The notes beneath the pieces were generated by a model. That model worked only from the letters and a program-made list of their open reading frames with translations. It made no database searches and had not been told where the DNA came from. Source: Flavobacterium psychrophilum (GTDB lineage Bacteria; Bacteroidota; Bacteroidia; Flavobacteriales; Flavobacteriaceae). From it: a stretch of 64,000 nucleotides of DNA. Shown piece by piece: positions 27,365 through 35,305 of the stretch (its first letter is position 1; the number at the start of each line of letters is the position of its first letter). A program made the translations under genes and the position numbers. The stretch spans positions 1 to 64,000 of the forward strand of contig CAMBZB010000011.1 in the NCBI GenBank assembly GCA_945872245.1. Direction: 5' to 3'.

Positions 27365-28417
27365 TTAAAATCCTAAATAGGCCATTATTTCTCCTCTCAA
27401 AATAACAATTCCAGTGATTATGATATTAACGATGGATAACGGAATCAATATTCTCCAACCTAAATGCATCAATTGATCGTATCTAAATCTGGGAATAGTC
27501 CAGCGAACCCACATATAAAAGAAGATAAATCCACATAGTTTTATAAATAGTGCCATAATCCCCATGACATTGGCAATGTTCACTCCCCAATTTTCAACTA
27601 CCCAATTCATTCCAGGATAATTATAACCCCCGAAGAATAAAACGGCTAGCAATGTGGATGAGATAAACATATTGGCATATTCGGCAAATAAATAAAAACC
27701 CATTTTCATCGAAGAATATTCGGTATGATAGCCACCAATAAGTTCGGTTTCACATTCCGGTAAATCAAAAGGTGTTCTGTTAGTTTCTGCAAAAGCACAA
27801 ATCAAGAATATAATAAAGGATAAAGGCTGATAAAAAACATTCCAGTGCAATCCAGATTGTTGCATCGAGATTTCTTTTAAACTTAAAGTGCCAGTCATCA
27901 TTAACAAGGCAATTATGGATAATCCCATCGCAACTTCATAAGAAACCATTTGCGAAGCAGCTCGAACGGCACCAATCAAGGAAAATTTATTATTCGAAGC
28001 CCATCCACCTATCATAATTCCGTAAACGCCTAACGAAACAACTCCAATAAAATAGAGGACTCCAACATTTAAATCAGTAGCTTGTAATAAAATATCCCTC
28101 CCAAACAGATGAAATCTATCACCCCAAGGAATGACAGCACTCGTCATCAAAGCGGTAGACATCGCAATTCCAGGTCCTACAACAAATAAAAACCTATTTG
28201 GTGTATTGGGCGTAAATTCTTCTTTCGCAAACAATTTCATACCATCAGCAAGCGGTTGAAGTAAGCCTCCCCAACCTGCACGATTAGGACCTACTCTGTC
28301 TTGAAGAAAAGCAGCTACTTTTCTTTCAGCCCAAGTAGAATACATTGCCATAAGCATCGTTACAGCAAAAACAACAAAGATTACAACACTTTTTTCTATA
28401 ATAAAGGCACTATCCAT
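27365..28417 (-). CDS. nuoH: NADH-quinone oxidoreductase subunit H
   Basis: 350 residues, the membrane subunit that connects the peripheral arm to the proton pumps and forms much of the quinone site. Signatures are ERKVAAFLQDRVGPNRAGW, LLQPLADGMKLFAKE and AETNRTPFDLPECETELIGGYHTEYSSM. The start overlaps the nuoG end by 8 bp. The 91 bp after its stop hold a degenerate palindrome and the start of the inserted ORF6N gene. Confidence 0.95.
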   Translation of the reverse strand: MDSAFIIEKSVVIFVVFAVTMLMAMYSTWAERKVAAFLQDRVGPNRAGWGGLLQPLADGMKLFAKEEFTPNTPNRFLFVVGPGIAMSTALMTSAVIPWGDRFHLFGRDILLQATDLNVGVLYFIGVVSLGVYGIMIGGWASNNKFSLIGAVRAASQMVSYEVAMGLSIIALLMMTGTLSLKEISMQQSGLHWNVFYQPLSFIIFLICAFAETNRTPFDLPECETELIGGYHTEYSSMKMGFYLFAEYANMFISSTLLAVLFFGGYNYPGMNWVVENWGVNIANVMGIMALFIKLCGFIFFYMWVRWTIPRFRYDQLMHLGWRILIPLSIVNIIITGIVILRGEIMAYLGF

Positions 28418-29459
28418 TGTTATTAGAATTTACAGGTTCACCGTCTATCTTTTCGTTGTAGTCAATTTCGGCCATACTTATTTTTTTTCTGTCTTGTTCT
28501 CTACCTAAAAGAATCGTTTCTTCAGTATTGATTTGTACTGTTTCTAATTTTCCAAAGTATTTATTTTGGTTAATCACAGAATCTTTTTCAAATTTTCTAG
28601 GGCCTTCAATAACCCAATCAGAAACTTCTTTATGATCAAAACGACAGCTGTTGCAAATAAATTCATCTACTTCGTGGTACTCGTCTTTTCTTCCGGTAAC
28701 TCTTTGAATCTCGTCGCCAAACATCCAAACGGTGGTTTTTCCGGAACAAGTAGGGCAATCTCTGTGCGCATCATAAGGTTTGTTGAACCAAACTCTCGAC
28801 TTGAATCTAAAAGTCTTGTCGGTCAAGGCTCCAACGGGACATACGTCAATCATGTTTCCTGAAAACTCGTTGTCTATGGCATGTGAGATACAAGTAGAAA
28901 TATTCGAATGATCGCCCCTGTCCATTACTCCATGTACTCGGTTATCCGTCAATTGGTCGGCTACCATCACACAACGATAGCAAAGAATGCAACGGTTCAT
29001 GTGCAATTGAATATTAGGACCAATGTCTTCCGGTTCAAAAGTTCTTTTTTCTTCTATAAAACGACTTTCTGATTTCCCATGTTCAAAACTTAAATTCTGC
29101 AAATCACATTCTCCCGCTTGGTCACAAACTGGACAATCTAAAGGGTGATTAATCAACAAGAATTCCGTCACCGATTTTCTTGCTTCCTGCACTCTTGCGG
29201 ATGATTTGCTGTTCACTTCCATTCCGTCCATACAGCCTGTTACGCAAGATGCCATTAATTTTGGCATGGGTCTTGGGTCGGCTTCACTTCCTTTGGCCAC
29301 TTCAACCAAACAACAGCGGCATTTTCCACCACTTCCTTTTAGTTTGGAATAATAGCACATGGCTGGGGGAACTACTTTTCCACCAATCATTCTGGCTGCT
29401 TGCAGGATGGTTGTTCCTGGTTCTACCTCAATCGCTTGACCGTCTATGGTTACTTTCAT
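28410..29459 (-). CDS. nuoG: NADH-quinone oxidoreductase subunit G, short form without molybdopterin-fold domain
   Basis: 349 residues, against roughly 900 in E. coli. The N-terminal half is complete: a [2Fe-2S] domain (CYYSKLKGSGGKCRCC), the [4Fe-4S] His-Cys3 site (HPLDCPVCDQAGECDLQ), and two ferredoxin-type motifs (CILCYRC, IDVCPVGALT). It also keeps the start of the molybdopterin-oxidoreductase N-terminal segment, with CPTCSGKT and CNSCRFDHKE. The large C-terminal bis-MGD-like domain is absent and the gene ends cleanly overlapping nuoH, so this is not a recent frameshift. As far as I recall the short form is usual for Flavobacteria, but I cannot check that here. Electron transfer to NuoI should still be possible. 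Confidence 0.88.
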   Translation of the reverse strand: MKVTIDGQAIEVEPGTTILQAARMIGGKVVPPAMCYYSKLKGSGGKCRCCLVEVAKGSEADPRPMPKLMASCVTGCMDGMEVNSKSSARVQEARKSVTEFLLINHPLDCPVCDQAGECDLQNLSFEHGKSESRFIEEKRTFEPEDIGPNIQLHMNRCILCYRCVMVADQLTDNRVHGVMDRGDHSNISTCISHAIDNEFSGNMIDVCPVGALTDKTFRFKSRVWFNKPYDAHRDCPTCSGKTTVWMFGDEIQRVTGRKDEYHEVDEFICNSCRFDHKEVSDWVIEGPRKFEKDSVINQNKYFGKLETVQINTEETILLGREQDRKKISMAEIDYNEKIDGEPVNSNNNG

Positions 29460-29466
29460 TTTTTTA

Positions 29467-29924
29467 GTCTTAACGTCTTAATGTCAGATGTCTTAATGCC
29501 GTGTGACTTTAATCTCTCTGACTATTTTCTAAATATTTTATAAATCCACTCAATAATTTTGATATATCCGAAACGTTTAAATACAATTCATCAAATTCTA
29601 TTTTTGAAATATAGTTTAAATCTAATGCCAAATATAATTGTGATCGAACTTCGGCTGCTGATGCTTTTGAAACATATAAAAAATAAACAAATTCTTTATC
29701 TGTATTTCTTTCAAATCCTTCAGCTATATTTGAAGAAATTGAAATTGATGCCCTTCTAATTTGTCTAACTAAATCAAAATCTTTTTTAAAAATTGTATTT
29801 TCTGTTATTTCATAAATCCTTTTATTAAATAATCTTGATTTTTGCCAAGAATTAATTTCTTCAAAAGAATTAAATTTTCCCATTGTTACTTACGTTAAGA
29901 CATTCGACTTTGAAACATTAAGAC
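29467..29924. repeat. Inverted repeats bracketing the four-helix-bundle gene
   Basis: GTCTTAACGT (29467-29476) pairs with ACGTTAAGAC (29892-29901), and GTCTTAATGT (29475-29484) pairs with ACATTAAGAC (29915-29924). A third GTCTTAATG copy lies at 29490-29498. The right-hand arms fall inside the last codons of nuoF. Confidence 0.7.
29509..29883 (-). CDS. Four-helix-bundle protein (S23/IVS family) inserted between nuoF and nuoG
   Basis: 124 residues, all helical. KSRLFNKRIYEIT, FDLVRQIRRASISISSNIAEGF and FLYVSKASAAEVRSQLYLALDL are the marks of the family first described in the intervening sequences of 23S rRNA genes. Members are also scattered as stand-alone genes in Bacteroidetes. Its role is not known; RNA or protein binding has been suggested for the family. 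It lies 6 bp after nuoF and 50 bp before nuoG, in the sense direction, so it should be co-transcribed with complex I. Inverted repeats flank it (29467-29484 and 29892-29924). It has no link to complex I chemistry. Confidence 0.85.
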   Translation of the reverse strand: MGKFNSFEEINSWQKSRLFNKRIYEITENTIFKKDFDLVRQIRRASISISSNIAEGFERNTDKEFVYFLYVSKASAAEVRSQLYLALDLNYISKIEFDELYLNVSDISKLLSGFIKYLENSQRD

Positions 29925-31257
29925 TACTAAAAGGTTCCGCAACAAAATGGTCTCTATTTTTTATTTTTTCCGGGAAACGGATGTGATATTCAAATTCTTC
30001 TCTGAAATGACGAATTGCCGATGCTACTGGCCAGGCCGCTGCATCACCTAATGGACAAATTGTGTTTCCTTCGATTTTACTTTGTATGCTTAATAGCAAA
30101 TCAATATCTTCTTCACGACCCAATCCGTTTTCAATTCGGTTTAATACTTTTTCCATCCATCCTGTTCCTTCTCGGCAAGGGGAACATTGTCCACAACTTT
30201 CGTGGTGGTAAAAACGGGAGAAATTCCAAGTATTTCTTACAATACAAGCAGTGTCATTGTAAACAATAAATCCTCCTGAACCCAACATTGAACCGGTTGC
30301 AAAACCACCGTCGCTCAAACTTTCGTAAGTCATCAAACGGTCGTCGCCATTGGCTGTTTTGTAAATTAAATGAGCCGGTAAAATAGGAACTGACGACCCT
30401 CCGGGAACGAAGGCTTTCAATGGTCTGTCGGAACTCATCCCACCCAAATAGTCGTCTGAATTCATGAATTCATATACGCTCAATCCCATTTCGATTTCAT
30501 AAACCCCAGGATTTTTAATATGTCCCGAAGCCGAAATCAATTTTGTTCCTGTAGATCTGCCTAATCCAATTTTAGCATAATCAGCACCTGAATTATTTAC
30601 AATCCAAGGTACTGCTGCAATGGTTTCGACATTATTCACTACTGTTGGATTTGCCCAAAGTCCAGAAACTGCTGGGAATGGCGGTTTGATTCGAGGATTT
30701 CCTCTTTTTCCTTCTAAGGATTCGATTAATGCGGTTTCTTCTCCGCAGATGTAGGCACCGGCACCACAATGAACGTATAATTCTAAGTCATATCCAGTTC
30801 CTAATATATTTTTTCCTAACCAACCTGCCGCTTTTGCTTCGGCGATGGCTCTTTCTAATATTTTATAAATCCACATGTATTCTCCACGAATATAAATGTA
30901 GGATAGGTTGGCACCCAAAGCATAACTGGAAGTAATCATTCCTTCAATCAATAAATGAGGAATGAATTCCATCAAATAGCGGTCTTTGAATGTTCCCGGT
31001 TCTGATTCGTCGGCGTTGCAAACTAAATGTCTTGGTTTCCCTGATTTTTTGTCAATAAAACTCCATTTCATTCCTGCTGGGAAACCAGCACCACCACGAC
31101 CACGCAATCCTGAAGTTTTTACTTCTTCGACAATTTCGTCAGGGGTGAGGGTTTTCAACGCTTTTTCCACAGAAGCATAACCACCGTTTTGGCGATAGAC
31201 TTCATAGGTTTTAATCCCCGGAATATTTACTTTGTCTAATAATATTTTTTGTGACAT
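29890..31257 (-). CDS. nuoF: NADH-quinone oxidoreductase subunit F
   Basis: 455 residues from the chosen start at 31257 (MSQKILLDKV), which lies one base after the nuoE stop. An upstream in-frame ATG at 31302 would overlap nuoE by 44 bp and is unlikely. The subunit binds NADH, FMN and cluster N3. Signatures are SGLRGRGGAGFPAG (nucleotide loop), GAYICGEETALIESLEG and ESCGQCSPCREG for the [4Fe-4S] ligands. The C-terminal tail after EPFSS consists of the codons SLNVSKSNVLT, encoded by the inverted-repeat arms that bracket the next gene, and may be an acquired end. Otherwise the length is normal. Confidence 0.95.
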   Translation of the reverse strand: MSQKILLDKVNIPGIKTYEVYRQNGGYASVEKALKTLTPDEIVEEVKTSGLRGRGGAGFPAGMKWSFIDKKSGKPRHLVCNADESEPGTFKDRYLMEFIPHLLIEGMITSSYALGANLSYIYIRGEYMWIYKILERAIAEAKAAGWLGKNILGTGYDLELYVHCGAGAYICGEETALIESLEGKRGNPRIKPPFPAVSGLWANPTVVNNVETIAAVPWIVNNSGADYAKIGLGRSTGTKLISASGHIKNPGVYEIEMGLSVYEFMNSDDYLGGMSSDRPLKAFVPGGSSVPILPAHLIYKTANGDDRLMTYESLSDGGFATGSMLGSGGFIVYNDTACIVRNTWNFSRFYHHESCGQCSPCREGTGWMEKVLNRIENGLGREEDIDLLLSIQSKIEGNTICPLGDAAAWPVASAIRHFREEFEYHIRFPEKIKNRDHFVAEPFSSLNVSKSNVLT

Positions 31258-31258
31258 T

Positions 31259-31789
31259 TTATATATCGTGTAACGTAATTTTATTATCTCTGCAATCAGC
31301 AATAATTTGATCTACTTTTTCTTTGGTAAGGTGCTCTTTGTAAAAATCACCCAATTGCATCATTGGTGCATAACCGCAAGCACCCAAACATTCCACACCT
31401 CTTACTTCAAAAAGGCCGTCTATTGTGGTTTCACCTATTTTCACGCCTAGTTTTTCGCAGGTATAATCCATTAAATCCTCAACTCCATTCAAACAACAAG
31501 GGGAAGTTCGGCAAAATTCGAACATATATTTCCCGATAGGCTTTTGGTTGAACATCGAATAAAAAGAAACGACTTCATACACTTCAATCGGTTTGATTTT
31601 CAGTATTTCGGCTACTTTGTCCATTAATTCAAAGCTCAGCCAATTGTCATGTGCGTCTTGAACTTCATGTAAAATGGGTAACAACGCTGATTTTATTTTG
31701 TCTTCTGGGTAATGACTGATTAATTCATTGATGCGGTTCATCAATCTTTCGGTCATATTTATTTCTTGTTTGTAATGTGTTCTTTCCAT
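31259..31789 (-). CDS. nuoE: NADH-quinone oxidoreductase subunit E
   Basis: 176 residues, the thioredoxin-fold [2Fe-2S] (N1a) subunit of the NADH-input module. Cysteine ligands are in CRTSPC and CLGAC. The helical N-terminal part is followed by EVVSFYSMFNQKPIGKYMFEFC. A second ATG at residue 12 is an alternative start. The leader immediately upstream (31797-31832) is a short-period repeat of an AGATTTT unit. Confidence 0.93.
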   Translation of the reverse strand: MERTHYKQEINMTERLMNRINELISHYPEDKIKSALLPILHEVQDAHDNWLSFELMDKVAEILKIKPIEVYEVVSFYSMFNQKPIGKYMFEFCRTSPCCLNGVEDLMDYTCEKLGVKIGETTIDGLFEVRGVECLGACGYAPMMQLGDFYKEHLTKEKVDQIIADCRDNKITLHDI

Positions 31790-31796
31790 TCTATAT

Positions 31797-31832
31797 TTTA
31801 GATTTTAGATTTTAGATTTTAGATTTTTCAAT
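31797..31832. repeat. Short-period AT-rich repeat between nuoD and nuoE
   Basis: A unit close to TAGATTTT is repeated about four times, followed by imperfect repeats of ATTCTG/AATCTG to 31863. The whole nuoD-nuoE spacer is made of such words. Confidence 0.6.
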
Positions 31833-31865
31833 CTGCATTCTGAAATCTGTATTCTGCAATCTTTT

Positions 31866-33104
31866 CTATGCGTCTAATTCCCCTGCAATAACATTTAAAC
31901 TTGACAAAATAACAATCGCATCCGAAAGCATTGCTCCTTTTATCATTTCGGGATACGCTTGGTAATAAATAAAACAAGGTCTGCGGAAGTGCAATCTATA
32001 AGGAGTTCTGCTTCCGTCGGTTACCAAATAAAATCCTAATTCTCCGTTTCCACCTTCCACTGCGTGATAAATTTCGGCAACCGGAACAGGAATTTCTCCC
32101 ATTACAATTTTGAAATGGTAAATTAAACTTTCCATATCGTGATACACATCTTCTTTTGGAGGCAAATAATATTCAGGAACATCGGCGTGAAATTCATTTC
32201 CTTCCGGCATTTTTGCCAATGCTTGACGAATGATGCTCAAACTTTCCGATACTTCGGCATTACGAACACAAAAACGGTCGTAAGTGTCACCTGATTTTCC
32301 AACAGGAACGATGAAATCGAAATCTTCGTAAGAAGAATAAGGATGCGCCACGCGAACGTCGTAATCCACTCCGGCAGCACGCAAATTTGGACCCGTGAAT
32401 CCGTAAGCCATCGCCATTTCGGCAGTAATTGGGCCAACGTTCACGGTTCTGTCAATAAAAATTCGGTTTCTTTCGAATAGGTTTTCAAATTCTTTCCAAG
32501 CAATTGGAAAATCTTTCAAAAACACGTCAAGTAATTCAAAGGCTTTTGGTGACCAATCTCTTTCGAAACCGCCCATTCTGCCCATATTTGTTGTCAAACG
32601 AGCGCCGCAAATTTCTTCATAGATTTCGTAAACTTTCTCCCTGAATTGAAAAACGTACAAGAAACCGGTGTATGCTCCGGTGTCAACGCCAAGAATGGAA
32701 TTGCAGATAATATGATCCGTGATTCTGGCTAATTCCATCACAATAACTCTTAAATATTGAGCTCTTTTAGGAACTTCAATATCCAATAATTTTTCCAAAG
32801 TCATCCACCATCCCATATTATTGATAGGGGACGAACAATAATTCATTCGGTCGGTAAGTGGCGTGATTTGGTAAAAAGGACGGTTTTCGGCAATTTTTTC
32901 GAAAGCCCTGTGGATGTAACCGATTGTTGGTTCGGCCTCGATGATTTTTTCCCCATCCATCAATAAGATATTTTGAAAAATACCATGAGTAGCTGGATGT
33001 GTGGGTCCTAAATTCAGCATCGAAAGTTCACTTCCGTCTTCGTTTAGGCTCTCATTTATTCTTTTAGCATAGCGATGCTCTGGTGATAATAATAGTTCTG
33101 ACAT
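31866..33104 (-). CDS. nuoD: NADH-quinone oxidoreductase subunit D
   Basis: 412 residues, the 49-kDa quinone-site subunit, related to the large subunit of NiFe hydrogenase. Signatures are NLGPTHPATHGIFQN near the N-terminus, YIHRAFEKIAENR and TPLTDRMNYCS. It ends with the typical SLNVIAGELDA. It is a stand-alone NuoD, not fused to NuoC. The 98-bp spacer to nuoC is AT-rich with two copies of an ATTGATAATTAAAA-like word. Confidence 0.95.
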   Translation of the reverse strand: MSELLLSPEHRYAKRINESLNEDGSELSMLNLGPTHPATHGIFQNILLMDGEKIIEAEPTIGYIHRAFEKIAENRPFYQITPLTDRMNYCSSPINNMGWWMTLEKLLDIEVPKRAQYLRVIVMELARITDHIICNSILGVDTGAYTGFLYVFQFREKVYEIYEEICGARLTTNMGRMGGFERDWSPKAFELLDVFLKDFPIAWKEFENLFERNRIFIDRTVNVGPITAEMAMAYGFTGPNLRAAGVDYDVRVAHPYSSYEDFDFIVPVGKSGDTYDRFCVRNAEVSESLSIIRQALAKMPEGNEFHADVPEYYLPPKEDVYHDMESLIYHFKIVMGEIPVPVAEIYHAVEGGNGELGFYLVTDGSRTPYRLHFRRPCFIYYQAYPEMIKGAMLSDAIVILSSLNVIAGELDA

Positions 33105-33202
33105 CTATAATTAAAAATTGATAATTAAAAATTGATAATTCATGAATTTCAATTAAATATTAATTTTTTTGTTTTTTAAAATTTTCAATTATTCATTGTT
33201 AA

Positions 33203-33724
33203 TTAGGCATTATTTGTTGTTCTTCCAAAGAATCGATCATCTTTATCTGTTCTACCTCCGTCTTCCAATGGGAATTCTTTTCGCATCGGATGCGACACCA
33301 TTTCGTCCATGTTCAAAATACGTTTCAATTGTGGATGACCAATGAAATTGATGCCATAAAAATCATACGTTTCTCTTTCCATCCAATTGGAACTCGGAAA
33401 AATATTGGACAATGTTTTTATTTCGGGGGTTTCACCGTTGATGAATACCTTGATTTTTATGCGTTTATTTTCATACCAATTGTGCATGTGATACACCACT
33501 GCAAATTGTCTTTCGATTACGTTATCTGGATAATGAACCCCACATAAATCGGTTAGAAAATGAAAACGTAAGCTTGGATCATTTTTCAAAAAAAGAATAA
33601 TAGCGGTAATTTTGTCGGCTGCTACTTCAAATGAAAATATAGCTGCATCTTGATTGAAATGGAAAGTGCTTTCGCCAAATGCGTCCACTAATTTATCTTG
33701 AATTTCTGTCGTTTCTAAACTCAT
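33203..33724 (-). CDS. nuoC: NADH-quinone oxidoreductase subunit C
   Basis: 173 residues, the 30-kDa peripheral-arm subunit. LTDLCGVHYPD and the C-terminal ERETYDFYGINFIGHPQLKR-like region followed by HPMRKEFPL are the family signature. It starts 4 bp after nuoB ends. Confidence 0.93.
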   Translation of the reverse strand: MSLETTEIQDKLVDAFGESTFHFNQDAAIFSFEVAADKITAIILFLKNDPSLRFHFLTDLCGVHYPDNVIERQFAVVYHMHNWYENKRIKIKVFINGETPEIKTLSNIFPSSNWMERETYDFYGINFIGHPQLKRILNMDEMVSHPMRKEFPLEDGGRTDKDDRFFGRTTNNA

Positions 33725-33728
33725 TTCC

Positions 33729-34277
33729 TTATTTTATGTTATAAGAAGCCAATAATTCTTGATATTCCGGAGAACTTCTTCTTCTAACGGACTCGCTTCT
33801 TACCAATTCTTGCAATCTCATTACTCCGTCTACAATTTGCTCTGGTCTTGGTGGACAGCCTGGAACATAAACGTCAACCGGAATTACTTTGTCAATTCCT
33901 TGTAAAACAGAATAGGTATCGAAAACTCCACCTGAAGAAGCACAAGCTCCAACGGCGATTACCCAGCGAGGTTCTGCCATTTGTTCGTATACTTGACGCA
34001 GGATTGGACCCATTTTTTTTGAAATGGTCCCCATCACCAGCAACATATCGGCTTGACGAGGAGAAAAACTTACTCGTTCAGAACCAAAACGTGCTAAATC
34101 GTAATGCGAAGCCATAGTGGCCATAAATTCGATTCCACAACAAGAAGTTGCAAAAGGCAAAGGCCAAAGCGAATTTGCGCGAGCCATTCCTACTACATCA
34201 TTCAGCGTCGTGGCAAAAAAACCTTCGCCAGAAACACCTTCCGGAGGGGCAACCATTTTTATACTTGAATCGCTCAT
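33729..34277 (-). CDS. nuoB: NADH-quinone oxidoreductase subunit B
   Basis: 182 residues, carrying cluster N2, the last Fe-S cluster before quinone. The tandem-cysteine motif [28 protein letters not shown] and PGCPPRPE supply the ligands and fold hallmarks. The N-terminal 25 residues are variable. The 116-bp spacer to nuoA contains AT-rich repeats around AGATTTTAGAT. Confidence 0.95.
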   Translation of the reverse strand: MSDSSIKMVAPPEGVSGEGFFATTLNDVVGMARANSLWPLPFATSCCGIEFMATMASHYDLARFGSERVSFSPRQADMLLVMGTISKKMGPILRQVYEQMAEPRWVIAVGACASSGGVFDTYSVLQGIDKVIPVDVYVPGCPPRPEQIVDGVMRLQELVRSESVRRRSSPEYQELLASYNIK

Positions 34278-34393
34278 TTAATTTAGATTTTAGATCTGGG
34301 ATTTTAGATTTAAAAAAGCTAAAAAATCAAATCAATTTAAAAAATCATTATTTGTCCATTCGAGAAATCATAAATCGTAAATCTCAAATTAAT

Positions 34394-34759
34394 TTATTCC
34401 CATTCCAATGCCTTCTTTTTGATGATGTAGAAAAATCCCACCAACAATAAAAGCATGAAAATTACCATTTTTAACATTCCTTCCATTCCCAATTCTTTAA
34501 AATTGATTGCCCAAGGATAAAGAAATATCACCTCGACGTCAAATAATACAAAGAGAATGGCAACCAGAAAGTATTTTACTGAGAAAGGGATGCGGGCATT
34601 TCCTAAAGATTCGATACCGCACTCGAAATTTGAATCTTTAATCTCGGAGGATCTTTTAGGGCCTAATTTCCCTGAAATCACTATCATTCCAACAACAAAT
34701 CCAATTGCTAAAAGCGCTTGCATTAGTATAGGGAAATAATCTAATTGATTGGATTGCAT
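34394..34759 (-). CDS. nuoA: NADH-quinone oxidoreductase subunit A
   Basis: 121 residues, three transmembrane helices, first gene of the nuo operon. The loop KDSNFECGIESLGNARIPFSVKYFL-type region with the conserved cysteine, and FDVEVIFLYPWA with the membrane acidic residues, are diagnostic. The promoter lies 33 bp upstream. Confidence 0.94.
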   Translation of the reverse strand: MQSNQLDYFPILMQALLAIGFVVGMIVISGKLGPKRSSEIKDSNFECGIESLGNARIPFSVKYFLVAILFVLFDVEVIFLYPWAINFKELGMEGMLKMVIFMLLLLVGFFYIIKKKALEWE

Positions 34760-34791
34760 AGCAGTTATTGTTTTACTTTAAAAATATGGTG

Positions 34792-34822
34792 CAAATATAG
34801 GTTTCAAGGAATTAAAACACAA
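34792..34822 (-). promoter_or_regulatory. nuo operon promoter
   Basis: On the - strand, TTG (34822-34820) and TATATTTG (34799-34792) are 20 bp apart, an excellent fit to the Bacteroidetes consensus. The nuoA ATG lies 32 bp further. Confidence 0.8.
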
Positions 34823-34923
34823 GCTAAAATAGTATTTAATTAAAAATAGAATCTGATTTTTTTTGTACTAAATAGACACCTTTTCTGGATTATATTTTTT
34901 CAAACAGTTTGGAATGTTTAAAA

Positions 34924-34954
34924 CAAAAAAAGCGTCCCGATTTATCGGGACGCT
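34924..34954 (-). terminator. Terminator of the cold-shock gene
   Basis: A perfect 10-bp GC-rich stem (34954-34945 with 34940-34931) is followed on the - strand by T7 (34930-34924). It lies 30 bp after the stop of the cold-shock gene and shields the nuo promoter downstream. Confidence 0.92.
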
Positions 34955-34984
34955 CTAAACATTCGTAAGTAAAATATTTTTTAC

Positions 34985-35179
34985 TTAGATAACTGCTACT
35001 TTCGCAGCAACTTTTCCTTTTCTTCCTTCTTCTTCTTCATAGCTAACTCTGTCACCTTCACGAAGTTCTTCCGCGTTGATTCCTGAAGCATGAACAAAAA
35101 TGTCTTTTCCTGTTTCTTCGTCTGTAATGAATCCGTAACCTTTTGATTCATTGAAAAATTTAACTGTACCTGTACGCAT
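34985..35179 (-). CDS. Cold-shock protein, CspA family
   Basis: 64 residues, a single cold-shock domain (OB fold). RNP1 is KGYGFIT and RNP2 is IFVHASGI, the nucleic-acid-binding surfaces. The N-terminal RTGTVKFFNESKGYGF is typical. It binds single-stranded RNA or DNA and acts as an RNA chaperone. It is monocistronic, with a TACATTTG -7 element at 35216-35209 and a strong terminator. Cold induction cannot be judged, because the leader is only about 30 nt, much shorter than that of E. coli cspA. Confidence 0.92.
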   Translation of the reverse strand: MRTGTVKFFNESKGYGFITDEETGKDIFVHASGINAEELREGDRVSYEEEEGRKGKVAAKVAVI

Positions 35180-35208
35180 TGTAATAGTAATAATAATTTA
35201 TAATGAAG

Positions 35209-35216
35209 CAAATGTA
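35209..35216 (-). promoter_or_regulatory. -7 element (TACATTTG) of the cold-shock gene
   Basis: A TAnnTTTG match on the - strand, 30 bp before the ATG. No clear -33 box. Confidence 0.5.
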
Positions 35217-35305
35217 ATATTTAATATAATACGAAAGTTAGAATTGTGTAAGTTTTATTAAAAATTTTGATTTTCAACGATTTAAGACATGTTTTTATCG
35301 ATGAA

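Noticed and set aside
28410..29459. NuoG as a truncated pseudogene
   Set aside because: All N-terminal cluster ligands are present and the gene ends in a clean overlap with nuoH; it is a short form, not a broken gene.
31258..31302. Longer start for nuoF
   Set aside because: It would overlap nuoE by 44 bp; MSQKILL one base after the nuoE stop is the normal layout.
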